Counted from the stretch's first letter, positions 37,173 to 50,916 are shown. The stretch: 64,000 nucleotides of DNA from Crotophaga sulcirostris (GCA_013397455.1 VYZB01000171.1:796255-860254), one strand, 5' to 3'. Notes: generated by a model not told the origin, from the letters alone. Made by a program: numbers and translations.

Positions 37173-39597
37173 GTCTGTTTCATGCATAGGTTTCTAAAGA
37201 TGTTTGTCTTATTTGCAATGAGGAGTTGAGCTAGCATGACTCAAGAGGCAGTTGTGGGAGATTATTAAGTGGACAAATGAGTGAGAAATGGCACTGAACA
37301 AGGTGAGGTTGAGGTACTGGCAATGTTAAAAATTCTGTTCCTCAAGTCACTGATTATATGGAATTTCAGCTCTGTCTAAAAAAGCAGTGACATTTTTAGT
37401 CTTGTTACACAGGGATAAAGTATGATTTCATGAACCCTGTGAATGCTTAAAATTCAAAAGGTAATTAAGAAGAATCTTCTATTTTCGGGTTGCCTTTTTT
37501 TTTGTTTTAACCTTTTCTTTAGACTTCCTGTTCTAAGAGTTCTGGTTCATGTCTCCATTCATCAGGGCTTGCCATGAAAATATCCCCAGCCAAACCAGGA
37601 TCCTTCTTTCCCTTGCCCCTCATTCAGCCTTCAGGCTGCCTTGTGGGAAGGGATATGGAAGAACTGGAATGTCTTTTCTCCTGGCAGTTCAGGGACAGAC
37701 AGTTCAGTCTGTGTTGGTGGTTGCTTGAAGGAAACATGAAAAGGAGTGAGGCGATTACTTTAGAAGTATATTTTCCCTCCAGAATGCATGCAACTCCCAT
37801 CTAAAGATGACAGTCTGCTGGCACTGATATAGATCTGAAGGAGGAATCTGAAGTGCCAAGTAGAATGCATCAGGTGGGCTTTCGGACTTCAGTCAGCATT
37901 AGGATCCTCTAAGATGCTAGAGCTTGAAACGAATTCAGAAACTATTGGTTTGGGGTTTTTTTTAATTATTCTTATTCCTTGGCCAGACAAAATTAGTTAA
38001 TTGTTGCCTTTTTCTGTGTTTCTCACCTATACAAATAGTAACCCTGAGCTGCTGGTGACCTTTTTCAGCTGCTCAGACAACAAGGTCCACAGGCTGTCAT
38101 AACTCCATCAGCCCAGATGACCTCTGATAGAAGCAGCCTGGCAGCAACAGGTCTTATCCTGCTCTATCCTTCACAATACCAACATTGGGAAAAATCCAAG
38201 TGTCAAGGCAGTAGCGTCGACCACACAGAATAGGCCCGAGGAGGGTAGGCAGTGGATGTCTAATATGAAGAAAGCAGACATCTCAAACAGGCTTCTTGCA
38301 GAAACACTGACAGCAATTGCAGTCAAAACAGCACAAAAATGGGGCCTGTAAGCAGAGCTTGCAAAAGAAAACAATCAAGTGTTATTAATGCTTTGAGGAG
38401 AATAAGAAGCATGCGTAATGTTGCAGCTGAAATAATTCTCAGTGTTCTTCAATGTCTGACAAAACTGTTACATGACCCTAGACAGAAAGAAATGTAAAAA
38501 CCAAACAACTAAGGGAAAAAGGAAAGCAGAGAAATCTTGGCTTGAGAACAGAAAATCATCTTTTCTGTTAGTTTGTTTGATAGTCTGATCAATACAAAAA
38601 TATTTATGTTTATTTGACTAAGGATTAAGTATTTTCATCCTCTTTTCTTATTGAAATGGAAAATAAGCCTCATGCGACGTTTATACACTGTATTTTAAAT
38701 TGAAGTTAAAGAACTTACATTAAACTAAAACAAATACATAGATGACTAGCCTTTTAGAAGATCCAAAACACCATGACCTTCAGAGGAAATCCTGACCAAC
38801 AACTTTCTCTTCCTCATTTGACCAGTAATTCAGAGACAGGGAATTTTGGGGCTCTGTGCCTAGCAGCTTTCTCAGAGAAGATATTTTAGGTGTGACTCCT
38901 GCCTATTCTGACACTAAACAGTGTTGGAAAGGGTTACTATCAGTCTTTTTCATTTGAAGCAGTTCCAGTTAAACGAAACAAATTTAGGATTCGCAAAATA
39001 GTGTGAACCTCTAGTCTGATGCTCAAACAGCCTCCTCAGAAGGAAAAAGCCTACAATTCACTCTGCTTCTGATTCAGACAAGGATTTGAGTCTAGATCCT
39101 ATAATACCATGAAGGCTATCCTCACTGCCAGGACAGCGAATCAGTGGATTACTTAAAGTACTGAAACAAAGCAGAGTATCTCAAGGAGATTATCCTCTTT
39201 AAAATAGGCTTCCTAGTAGTAGAAGCATGATTTCAGGCAAATTCCAGGATTTCATTACCTGAAGAAGGGCATGTCTTGCTACACAGATATCATAACAACT
39301 GGATTATTAAATAAGAAGCATGAGAACTGTTTTGAAATTATTTTCTTTCCCGTGACTGAAAATATTTGCATGTTTTTTTCTGAATTCTCTAGTAATTCTT
39401 GAAAACCATGAGAGAGAATTTTAATAAATAAATGATTTATTGAAAAGAGGGGATGCCTTGGAAAAAAAGATTTCCAAGTATACCCTGTTTACACAACAGC
39501 AGAAGCCTGGGTTCTTGCATGTATATAGGAGGAAGTGTGAATGCTGTGAGCAGCACGACATCCTGTTCTGCCGCACTACGTGTGTGGTATGTGATTC
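37173..39597. other. Intergenic, nothing recognised
   Basis: AT-rich, with short chance open frames only. Confidence 0.5.
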
Positions 39598-39605
39598 CCC
39601 TAGAG

Positions 39606-39800
39606 CTGGGGTGTCAAACTCACAGTCTGCAGGCCAAATCCATCCCTCTACCTTGCTTTATGTGGCCCAGCACTTTGTTTGTACCTGACGGCAGCGCCGA
39701 GCTCCCTGCCCCTGTGCTCCTGTCAGGTGTGCAGCGTGTATGATGCGTATTACGTTGCAGGAGCAGGAGAACAGCGGGAGCCGGGAGTTTGACACCTCTG
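39606..39800 (+). mobile_element. Non-autonomous hAT (Charlie-like) DNA transposon, 195 bp
   Basis: The terminal inverted repeats are ctggggtgtcaaactc on the left and, read in reverse, cagaggtgtcaaactc on the right (14 of 16 match). This is the GGTGTCAAACTC end typical of vertebrate Charlie-type hAT elements. The flanking 8-mers are ccctagag (39598-39605) and tactagag (39801-39808), sharing CTAGAG and fitting the nTCTAGAn target preference of this group. The interior (tgcaggccaaatccatcc) is GC-rich and has no transposase. Confidence 0.85.
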
Positions 39801-39808
39801 TACTAGAG

Positions 39809-41368
39809 AAAACCAGATGCAGCTGAGCTACTTGGAAAAAGATGAAACCAGAACAGCCATTACCTCAGCATACATAAACATGCTTAAGCTAAAACCCACT
39901 GAAGAAACTAAACTAAATCAAGCTGATAGGCAGATAGGTTGGTCAAATGCACATGCTGCAGAAACTAAGACAAAATCGGTGAGAATACCCAGGCTGTTGG
40001 CAACAGTTCAAGGGCTGTAAGAAAAAACTGTATTGGGAAAAGTTTCAAATTTGTTACAGTATAGATTTGTTTAAATGAGCAATGACAGAGCAAGCCCAGG
40101 ACCCAGAAGCAATACCATCTCTACTGATGGGGAAGAAGGTAAATGAGTTAAGGCAGAACATGATGCAAACGATGCATGTTGCTTCACATGCTTGACCTGA
40201 AGTGGTTAGTACTGTTCCTGAGTGTCAATACATGGACAGCATGGTGCCTTGTAGAGCTACCTTTTATGTTTAAATGAGTAAATAATTCTGGAAAAAGAAA
40301 TGCAATTATGGAGGAGATTTTCAGTCAAGAGTGGGTATTTACCTACTGGTTTCAACAATGCCAAATATTCTCTGCTACACATGGAAGAAGTGGGAAATTA
40401 ACTGTTCAACAACCAATGCAGGATTTTAAGTATTACAGTAATTTGACTCCAGACAGATCATGAAACAGGCTGCAATATAATATGAGCAAATATTCTTTCT
40501 ACATTGTTAAAATGACAGCAAGTGTTTGCAGCAAACATTGGAAACCCGTTGTATGCAGCAAGGGTGAATGAAAATCCCTCCAGTGGCAAAGGATACATGT
40601 TGGAGTTAGTGATTACAAATGTATAAATTGACTTTCTAGTTGTCTTTCCAATTTTTACTTTGTAGAGTTTATGTTTTCTCCTTCACACAAGTGTCATGCA
40701 AGCTGCCATGGGCACTAGCTTCTCTGCAGATGGCTGTTCAGCAGGTATTTTTCAATAAAATTATTGAATCAGAAAGTGGTAGCAAACTGCTTGGGATATT
40801 GAGAAAGAAACAGAAAATGCCAGAGAAGAGTACTGCGCAGGGAGATTCATGCATATGGCTGAATTTTTAACGAGGCTGGTATAATCTATAAAGGACTTTT
40901 GTTCCTACAGAGCCTGATGTGTTGTAAAACCACATAGTCTTTTGATAGAACGAGCACACATCCTCCAATCAAGCTGGCAGATGTGTAAGAAATGTCTGGG
41001 TACTTCTCAGTTCTTGGGCCTCACATTTTGCTTTAATGCTTTTCTTTGCAGACCAACTGTCTGTACTCTGGGCTGGGGTGACAGATTTTATTTCCATTTA
41101 TCTACGGTGTGTTAGCTACATTTATCTACTACATGTTAACTACCAGAATTTTGAAACTAACCTATATGTAATATGCATTCCTGGCAAAGCACTAGCTATT
41201 TGTGGTTTATTTAATGATTGACCACAACCATAGTGTTTTAAGGTGACCTGCTTTGTACTCAACTTCTCATACTTCTTGCAAACATCTTTGTACATGATAT
41301 TCCATTCAACGCTGTTTGCAATGTGCTCTAATTAATTAAAACAAATGTCAATGTTATGAAGGTAGCTA
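39809..41368. other. Intergenic, nothing recognised
   Basis: A 67-codon plus frame at 39817-40020 is within chance. No repeat family or domain was recognised. Confidence 0.5.
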
Positions 41369-41867
41369 TGGGCCCCTCAGTTTGGGAAAGATGTCAGGAT
41401 ACTAGAGAATGTCCAGAGGAGGGCAACAAAGATGGTGAAAGGGCTGGAACACAAGCCCTACGAAGAGCGACTGAGGGAGCTGGGGCTGTTTAGTCTGGAG
41501 AAGAGGAGGCTCAGGGGTGACCTTATTGCTCTCTACAACTACCTAAAAGGAGGTTGTAGTCAAGCGGGCGTTGGTCTCTTCTCCCAGGTGACCAGTGACA
41601 GAACTAGAGGGCACGGACTTAAACTTCGTCAGGGGAGGTTTAGACTTGATGTTAAGAAGAAGTTCTACACTGAAAGGGTGATTGGCCACTGGAATGTGCT
41701 ACCCAGGGAGGTGGTGGAGTCGCCGACCCTTGATGTGTTTAAGGGAAGATTGGATGAGGCACTCAGTGCCATGGTTTAGGTGATGAGTTGGTTTTAGTGT
41801 TGGCTTATAGGTTGGACTTGATGATCTCAGAGGTCTCTTCCAACCTGGTTATACTGTGATACTGTGG
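41369..41867 (+). mobile_element. CR1 LINE fragment, RT C-terminus and 3' end, plus orientation
   Basis: The 41432-41779 frame is an intact 115-codon CR1 RT tail ([20 protein letters not shown], then [27 protein letters not shown] before the stop) followed by the atactgtgatactgtg tail. It is nearly the mirror image of the copy at 26.5 kb and is truncated at almost the same point (gggcccct). Confidence 0.96.
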
Positions 41868-43167
41868 GTTCTGATGGGGCAGCTGAGAGGTCTGTTCCCC
41901 CCTCCTTGCAGTGGAAGAGACTACAATTTTTTTTCTGAACCAGAAAATATCAGTTGGGAGTCTTAGATTAATCTTGAATTAACACAAGACTTCCAAGCTC
42001 AGTGATGCTTTTTACATTGTTTTAGGTGCTCTCTTCAGAGGGAAGGGGTCATTGTGTTATTCATTTTCCTTTATAGTCTTCTGGCATAACGAATGGATTG
42101 GATTAGGCGTGGCTGAAAGCCTACATTGTTTTGTTCCAGACAATAATGCAATTTAGGCCTGTTATTGTAATCTGAGGGGAAATTCCCCTAACTTTCCCAG
42201 AATACTTAAGAACATTAGGACTGTTGCAAATAGAGATATGCATGCAGTAAAGCTGCTCAACCCCCAGACAGGGTAGGTTTATCTCTGAAGGTCACTTCAT
42301 TAACTAATTTGCATTCTACTTCATACTTCTGGTTCTAGGAGAGGGAATCAAGATGGGAAAAAGTAGCTTAAATGAAGATATGTAGGATTTTCTCTTTATT
42401 TAGCAGTTATCAGATGTGGAGTTAGTGGGTTGCATCAAAAGTATTGGATACAGTGCACTTGACAGCTGCAGCATTTCAGCCCAAATAAAAATAAAAGTTT
42501 GTTCAAGGATGCATTACAATTTTTTATCTTCACTCAGAGTAACTGAGATTTGCTAGAGACAAGTCTTGTACATTGACTTGCATGTGTCCAAAGATTGTTC
42601 CACAAGATAGTATTGACCTTTACAGAACTAATTTATAAGGCTTTCCACCCTAAAGTGGCTTGGAAAAATCCATTAATAACAGGACAGTTGGTGGAAAAAA
42701 AACTACTAAAAGTGATTTAATTAGATTATATATTGGTAATTTCATCACATAATGCTCCTATCAAGAAAACTGAATACCTTGATGCTCTAGTGTCCCTATA
42801 TGATTTTATGTATCATCCCTTCTCATATATAAGCATGACATCTCTTTGGGGAAGGGTTAGTTTTTCCTGTTTTACTATCTATATGGTACCTAAAAGAGTT
42901 AAAAATTTTGGCTGGAACTTCAAGATGCTTTGCTATCCTATCAGTTAGAACTGTAAATAATGTAAATAATGTGTGTATATGTTTGTGAATATTCACTTTG
43001 GGATATACATATTTGTTTTTTATTTAAAATAGAAATTAATTTCAAAGTACAAGCACATAATCATTGTTATAATTTAATAGTATTATTGTCACATATTTTT
43101 TTCCAAAAAATAAATAACTGTAATTACTGATAAAGGACACAGGTAAACATGCATACATACTGTACAG
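41868..43167. other. Intergenic, between CR1 and the predicted KERA 3' end
   Basis: AT-rich. Only short open frames; no repeat recognised. A second AATAAA on the minus strand near 43024-43019 could be an alternative KERA polyadenylation signal. Confidence 0.5.
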
Positions 43168-44861
43168 ACTTTTTAAGTCTGTATTTTATTTGTATAGAGT
43201 GAACACAGAAGTATAGAAAATGTCTTGCTAGATGGGCAGGAGTTTCTCAGCAATCACATGAGAAGAACTGCAAAAATAAATGGGTTTTTGTGACAGGATA
43301 TCTGAATGAGTTATTTCTATCCTGGGTTTCTATACTGTGTTATTTCCAAAAGTGCATTGGAGCAGAATAAGACCTGATTTTCAGATATAAAAGAGATTGA
43401 ACATTAGAAATTGCAGTTCTCAAACCATTTAAAAACCTATTTTTAAGAAAATGCTTAATCTTCAAAGAAAAAGCTATATAACATGGATAGTCTTTAAATG
43501 TTTGTTACTGAGACCAATCTTAAAATGTTAGAAATAAGTGGAAGTCATCAAAAAGCAACTAATTGCTTCTATCTACAAATACAAGAAGACTAAAATAACA
43601 TGATCGATGGATAGTCCATAGTGTTAGCTATCAGAAATAAAAATGTACTCTTCTAGTGACTAGTTGACTCTCATATTCAAATTCTGTATTGAAGTTCCAA
43701 CAATATCTTATAAAAATAGAAAAAATACGACCAGATTTCACAAAAATATGTCCGCTGGTATCTCCCTTGTTAGTGAATTGTGAATGTGCTGCAGTCTAAA
43801 TACCTGGACTTCTCTAAAATCCATTGTTATTATGTGTGTGTTTATCAGTTAGCAGATAGATAAACACTGCTCTGAGTTTATCGTATTTGCTTAAACTAAT
43901 ACAATTTCTGTGCAAATGTTTGGTTAGAATAATTGGGGGTGAAGGGGAAGGGTGTATATCTTAATTTCCCATTTATCACCATTATATCAACTAACCATTC
44001 CAATTTTTGTGAAGTACCTAGTCCATGAAATATGTAATCATTACTATTCTTGGTTTTATCTCTATGGAAACTAAAATGGTCTAAATATTCAATGAATTTT
44101 CCAAAGCTACAGAAAGAAAACGTGTCAAAATGAGAAATGGAATACTGAAGATTGAAACTGCAGAAAACTGGTATTTTGATAGACTAAAATTTTATCTCCT
44201 CAAATTCATGTTCCTGTGAATTTGAGTTGGGACAGTATATTCTAATTCTGAAATCATATACTGAATGAATCCATAAAACAATTTATATGCAATGTATTGG
44301 TTTGGACCCTGAGTCTCATATACTTCATGACTTAAAGGTATCAGTCTTCAAACTATGACAGAAATTTATGAGTCATTTACATGGTAAGTGGTTGTTCACC
44401 ATTAGTCGCTAACTTAAAAATGACAGTAGGGCAGTTCTAATAGCTAGTAGTTGTGCAACTCATGAATTTTCTACCATATATATTTAGCCAAGGACACCTC
44501 AATTCATTGTGTTAGTTACTGTGTTACAAGATAAGGAAATATAATTTGTCTGTAGCAATGTTGTTAAAAGGATAGACATTATAGTGTTTGACAAGTAAGA
44601 CAGACTAGGTAAGAATATGCTTTGGAATATTTGGGATATTATGCAGGTGATTTTCAATATATTCATATTAGTAATTCTTAGGCAAAGTATTAAGCATGTT
44701 TCATGTCTCTCCAAAATCTTTTCTGAAAGATGCAAACAAAGAAAATATTAAAGTAAAAAAAAAATGCTGTTACTCCTTGATTTATGAGTTACAGCAAGTT
44801 TCATCCTGCAAAACTTGGTGTCTTAGCACTCTCAAAGCACAAGAGTGACACTGCTATATCT
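43168..44861 (-). other. KERA: Predicted KERA 3'UTR
   Basis: The sequence downstream of the KERA stop has no AATAAA or ATTAAA on the minus strand until 43190-43185. It is followed by a GT-rich stretch (ctgtacagtatgtatgc), as expected after a cleavage site. This gives a 3'UTR of about 1.7 kb. The end is inferred. Confidence 0.45.
43185..43190 (-). terminator. Candidate KERA polyadenylation signal AATAAA
   Basis: The first canonical AATAAA on the minus strand downstream of the KERA stop, with a GT-rich element about 25-40 nt further on. Confidence 0.45.
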
Positions 44862-45034
44862 TTATATGATAACAGCTTGAAGTAGTCGGAAACATATCAT
44901 GATGTCCAATGGGATTGGAGGTTGAATTTCATTTCCATCCAGGCGAAGATAGCGGAGGCGAGGGGTGTTGCCATATAAACCATAGTCTTCTGCTACATCA
45001 ATTGAGACAGGGCATATCTGAGTGCCATTGACAC
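44862..45034 (-). CDS. KERA: KERA last coding exon
   Basis: The acceptor tctatgttttcag precedes 45034. The exon completes Ser296 and encodes VNGTQICPVSI through ICFRLLQAVII, then TAA at 44864-44862. It carries C303 and C343, which form the C-terminal disulfide in SLRPs, and the repeat LRYLRLDGNEIQPP. Confidence 0.97.
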
Positions 45035-48000
45035 CTGAAAACATAGATCAGCAGGTTAGATAATTTCCATGGGAAACATTTACGAAGATAAAATTCATTT
45101 GGAAAACAAATTAAATAGGCTTACACTGATATTTGTATGGGAGACATTTGCCCTTATTAGAGTTAGAAAATACCAAATAAACAATTAACTACTTTTTGGA
45201 TCAAATGAAAAAATATCATAACATAATGTAATCAAGGTCAATGAATCACATATTTAATTACTGTAATTATGAATAAAGAACACTAGATGCAAAATTCTGT
45301 CTTGGACAGAGAAAACTAATTTAGACAACTACTGGGTAACTATTCATAAAGAAACAGCTCTTTCCCTAAGAGAGAGGTTAATGCAGAGGGATTTTGAACA
45401 TCTTACTGCAATGACAGTACCCCAAAGAGTATCTTACATTCAAATTAAGGGTATTGAAGGATAGGAGCTTTTCATGTAGTGTCTGCTACTTTCAACATCT
45501 GTGCTTTCCTATTCTCTCAAATTCTTCAGTAGAATCAGTTTAATGGCAAGAATATAACTTGTGAAATGGGATATTTCTCTTCCTAATCTGAAAGCCAACA
45601 AATCCTAAAAATTCTTTATAAATTACACATAGCTTTGTTCAGATACAATTTGAAACTATGGCTTCCATTGTTACCCATTTTCATAAAAGGTGAAAAGATT
45701 AGGATATTTACATTGTTGCCACCAAGGTACCTCTGCACTGTCACTTGGCTAAAATGTCTTTCATATTTTGTCTTCAGTTGTTGAATAATGAGGCTGATGC
45801 TGCCATGTTTCAGCCCCAAAATGACCTTATTTTAGAAAACACTGAAGTGCTGTTTGTTTATCAAAGATGTCAAATTCCTTTGACTAAAATATGGTATTTA
45901 GTAATTGTTCTCACTGCTTGATAATCCTGTTGATCCCTGACTCCATGAAAAAAATGATTGAATGGAGGTCATGTGCGTAACAGAGTTTTTTCAAGCACAG
46001 TATTTTTAGCAACCCTGAAATAGGAAAATAAAATCTTTGAACGAAAAATTTTCTCCCCTTATAATTATCTATGATAACGCACACACAACTTTTGATTAAA
46101 ATCCTCAAGATTGATTAAATTCTATGATGAAAAAAACCACAACTTTTGGTGTTTTGGTTGGGTTTTTTGTATTTTCCCCTTCAAAAAAAAGAAAGCATTG
46201 CTGTTTTGAAAAACTACCCAGATATTTGCAACATCTTGGATACAGACTTTATTTTTGTCACTGGAATTTAATAAATACATCCAGTTGTCCAATTCCTAAA
46301 ACTTTTATTATATCCATGATATCAAAATGTCTTTGCCTATGTTGTGAAATTTGATTAATATTTGTAAAGCATTTGATATTCTTGGAAGAAACAAGCTACA
46401 ACTTATTTTATGTGTGAAGATACAAAGAAGGAAATTTGAGGGTCAGGCTTCATTATGAAAGCAGTTATTAAAGGTTTTGCAAGTGAATCAAAACTATGTA
46501 GCAGAAATATCTGCCTTTTCAGGTCAACACTACTGTCCTTAGAAGACAAGATGGTTTCAAGTGTGTAATAAATCTCTGTGTTCTCTGACCTAGAAACTGT
46601 CCCGTTGCACCAGTCTTCACTAGATTAATTACTCCAGCCTTAAAGGGAGGCAGCAGTTATCTAACAACAGGACACTTGAAGAAGTTATTTCCTGGTGATG
46701 TGTGGTGTGAAGTGGTTTGTTTTTTATTATTCTCTTCATATGAACAGTAAATCCTACCCAAATTATCAGAGCAGTAAAAATCTCTCTCCTCTTCTCCTGC
46801 AAAACTCTTTGTGGGTATATTGCTGAGTTTTGCTTAAGCAGGAAGGACAGAGCAACCCGTCTACATGTGCACAACTCACAGTGTCTAAACTGATTCATGC
46901 ATAGGGCAAGTGTCAGTCTAAGTAAACCTTTTAGACTCTTTTCATAAACTCTGGAGAGAGATATACTGCTAAAAGTTGGTTCACAGCTCCTTAAGATGGG
47001 ATGATTTTAACTCTTTAATTGTGTATCTCTCTCCATTTAATGAGAAGGTGGTCTATATGACCAACCCAAACAAGATACAAAAACCTATGGTGATTAACTC
47101 AAATAAGATGAATTTTACCTGTTACCAACCATATTGTGAAGTGGTGTAACACTGAAAAATGAGACTCTGAAGTTGCTCTAGGCTAAAACTGCATGGATCA
47201 GCCTGGAAATCTGTACCTGTGTGGGATCTTCCAGCAAAGAAGCCTATAACATCTATAGTTTCATTAATTTCTTTCCAGATATTCTATAATGGATCCTACA
47301 GAATGGCATTGTTACTTGGCCCAAGGACTTCTCCCTTTCTCTGTACACAGACTAGTATTAGCTCAGAGGAGCTAGCCCAATGTCACCTGCTTATACTTGC
47401 TCACTTGCTACATCGTTTCATGCCTTCTCCTCTTTTTCTTCGCTCTAACACTCCATTTTCCACCATTTGACATCTCCCCAGAGCCTTGCATGTGTATCTC
47501 ATGAATAAATATGTAATAGTGTGGTTTAAAATCTCATGGAACAAGTGTTTGTGCATGTCTGTTGTAGCCATAATTAGTTTTGGGTTACGTTGATTTTACT
47601 AACTAATTTAGAGTACTATTTTTATCTATGCATTGAGATTTGTGGGGAAGGGACCACAGGTGAAATCCTGGTTCCATTGAGACCAGTGATGAGGCTGTCA
47701 TTGACTTCACTGGTCTTCAGAGTATTGCCTTATACCTTCATAAATGGTCTCTGGAGAAATAAGGCCTTGGACTCAAGCAAAGACCTGATGTTATACAACA
47801 TGTTACAAGAAAAAGTAAGCAAATAGTATTTACAGATAAATTCTGATGCCTGAACTCTTCCAATGCCAGCAGTGTAACTATGAGCCAGCAAGAGGTAAAA
47901 AAAGGAGCAATCGACCAGTGCACAGGGGTATGTGAGAACTATTATAACTATTATAAAAAAGGCTTACACTGCACAGGTGAAAGTAAATTTTCAGGAGGAC

Positions 48001-50916
48001 TCTTTTGTGGAGAAACCAGATCCAGGGTTTCACAGTTATTTTCTTGCAAATCTCTTACATTAGTTCTCTTAAAGGAATGACTGATCACCAACTACTTGGG
48101 TTTAAGAAGACAAAAACAACCTGCAGAATTAATACATCTTATTACTCCTGTCAGATGGAATTACATTCCTTGTTCACAGTCCTAAAGGCCCTTTCAGATG
48201 CTATCTGTTGGAGCAGTGTCATGTGGAGAATAAGTCTTTATCCCTTACCTCTTGGACAATTATGTTATGTGGTAGAATGTGTCTTATATAATACCTATAT
48301 TTGATTTAAGGTGTCAGCTTTCCTTTTTCTAATAATTATTTGACCAATTTACAAGTAGTTTCTAGAAATACATTTTTTTTAAATTAAGAGTAGTGTTCCT
48401 AAATTAGAAATGGCTTTTTAAAATTGCTAAGGAAATTAAGGAATATAAGGTTTTTTGAAAATTATTGTAGGCCTATGGATACTCATTTGTCATTGGAAAA
48501 TGGCACAAGTTTGCAGATATTACACAGGTTGATTTTCATGGGTTTAAACATTTTTAAACTTATTTAGGAAAGAAAGATAATATGGCAGCTTTTTAAATAC
48601 TCATTTTCTATCTACATGTGGAATACTTCTTAAACTGGACAGTTTACATTCCATTGATTTCAGTTTAGTGTCTATTTAAAGTGACAGGACATGAAGTCTG
48701 CACCTGAGGGCCTCCAATGAAGCAATTAGAATAAACGCCTTTGTAGCCAAAAGGCAATGAAATATATTAAGGTACAACAGAGGTCATAAGGCCTAACACT
48801 AATTAAGCATTAGACTTCTTGCAGGCCACTTAAATATGTTTACATATCCTTATGATATTTGTACATTAGTATTGAAAAATGCAGTGAATTGATCTAAATT
48901 ATTATTGGGTATCTCCACTTGATATGTTCTTGATCATTCAGAAGCTAAGTCATTATTTCTAGCATATTTGTGAACTACAGCAAGACAACACAGAAGTAAG
49001 GAACCATTTATTCAATTAAATCACCATGACAAGAAGAAAAAAGTAGGGTCTTGGTTACCTTATGTGCAGTGACAGACAGAAAGAAACAAATGATTTAAGG
49101 TTTGCTGGACCTACTGTCACTTTACCCAGTGACCCTAATTACCACATCCCTGCTGTGCCTGGTTGAGTCTGGGAGCAACGCTAGAAGAAGAACTATGACA
49201 TGAGAACAGGCTTCTGTTTTCTTGGGTACAAAACCTTGTCTTATTTAAACAAAGTGGAAAAACTTAGAAGACATTTGAGCAGAAAACCTTAGTAAGACAA
49301 AGCTTCTGTAAAGTCAGTGAAAAGATTTTTTTTTATGAAGACTTAATGTCAGTATTTTGTGAACAATAAAGAAAAGATGAGGGTGGTATTCAAGTCTGAA
49401 ATATTCAATATCCACATTCTAATTAGTCATATTTGAAATAGATCGTGTTAACTGCAGCCAACTTTTTATTCTCTTTTAAGGGTACTTCACATCAAGATCC
49501 TACTACATAATTTAGGTAGAAAGAGAGATACTCAGAAGAACTGAGCAGTTCTGTTGGTTTACTGAAGTCCCTAAGGTGCCCAGGAACTTGGAAAATCTAA
49601 GAGTCATACAAATGTGGATTATCTATCCTAACTTCTTGCATCTACTTTCTTAATGTTCTTTCTTGCTTATTTACTCCTGACCTTCCTGTGGGAAACTTAT
49701 TTGGTTCCCATAACAATTATTGGCATATATATATCAATAAATGAATGCACAAATTCTTCTTAATTCACTCATTTCTGATCTGCTTGCACAGTGTTTTTTC
49801 TGTATGTATATGAACATTTTTCACACGTGGTGTTACTTCCATGCACATATTTGTTTGTCATATCTTAGACCTGACATGAAAACTGGCTTGTGGGAGGTCC
49901 TCTTGCTCATCTCCCTGTAATCTACAGTACATTTTTTAATCTTTTTATTCCAAAGAATTTTTTTTGTAGTAAAGTAGACATTCAAAAGTAATTAAGTCTT
50001 ACTAGGATCCCACATGGACAACACACTTACTTTTGATTTTGTTGTGATCAAGGTGAAGGTGCTCAAGCTGAGCATTGATCGGTGGAATTTTCGTGAGCTG
50101 ATTGTGAGACAGTTGTAAGTCTAGAATAGATGAAACATTAAACCCATTTGGGGGAATACCATCATCGGATAATTTATTGTAGTTTAACCTAAGGAAAGTC
50201 ACTTTGGGTATTGCACTGAAGTAGTTTTCAGGTATCACTTCAATAGAGTTGTTGTCCAAAAACAGCTGCAGTGTGTTAGCTGGAATGCTTAAAGGCATTT
50301 TCTTGAGTGAATTTTTTGCTATGTTGAGTTGCATGAGATTGTTGAGTCCTTGGAAGGTGTCACCTTGAAGAGCGCTGTCCAACAAACTATTCTGGTGCAG
50401 ATCTAACATAGTAAGGTTTTCCAGATTGCTGAAGACTCCTTCTGGGATTCTGGAGATTTTGTTTCTAGCCAGTCTTAGCTGTTCCAGGCCCACTGGTAAC
50501 GGTGCAGGTACCTCTTCCAATTCATTATCTTCAAGGAATAAGTAAAGCAGCCTTTTCATCTTGCTCAGCACACCATTCTCAATTCCATTGTTGGTGATCT
50601 TATTCTTGTTCAGATTTATCCATCTCAGATGAGTGGCATTTGCAAAAGGCTTCTCAGAAATTGTTTCAATTAGATTATTTTGAAGATAGAGGTACCAAAT
50701 TCTTGCTGGAATTGCAGGTATTTCTTTAAGTCCTTTGTTATCACAGTATAATGCATTGGGGAAACTGGGAGGACAAAAGCACTCTCGTGGACACTCAGAA
50801 GTAAAGTGAGACCAATGCTCAGGATCCAACTCATCGTAAACTTGTCTCACAGTTCGAGTCCACACGGAATTGACCAAGAATAAGAACAAAAGGGCTGTAT
50901 AAACTTTTAGAGTCAT
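44862..50916 (-). CDS. KERA: KERA, keratocan, complete coding sequence in two exons
   Basis: Coding segments 50916-50031 and 45034-44862 join (AAAA|GTAAGT donor, tgttttcag acceptor) into 353 codons, giving 352 residues, the usual keratocan length. Parts in order: signal peptide (about 1-20); Tyr/acidic N-terminus (VYDELDPEHW, likely Tyr sulfation); class II cysteine cluster CX3CXCX9C (C42, C46, C48, C58); ten or so leucine-rich repeats; C-terminal cysteine pair C303 and C343 around the long 'ear' repeat. N-glycosylation sequons are at N93, N167, N222, N260 and N298; in the family such sites carry keratan sulfate. Keratocan is a secreted corneal-stroma proteoglycan that helps space collagen fibrils (known, not shown here). 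The frame is intact. LUM is the closest relative, but the N-terminus and C-terminal ICFRLLQAVII fit KERA. Confidence 0.97.
45035..50030. other. KERA intron between the coding exons (5.0 kb)
   Basis: AT-rich intron. No CR1 or other repeat was recognised, and open frames are short (83-99 codons) and lack domains. Confidence 0.7.

Noticed and set aside
41432..41779. 115-codon frame that could be taken as a host gene
   Set aside because: It is the C-terminal part of the CR1 reverse transcriptase, followed by the CR1 3' tail; the same holds for 26614-26958, 28426-28617, 36794-37237 and 60896-61399.
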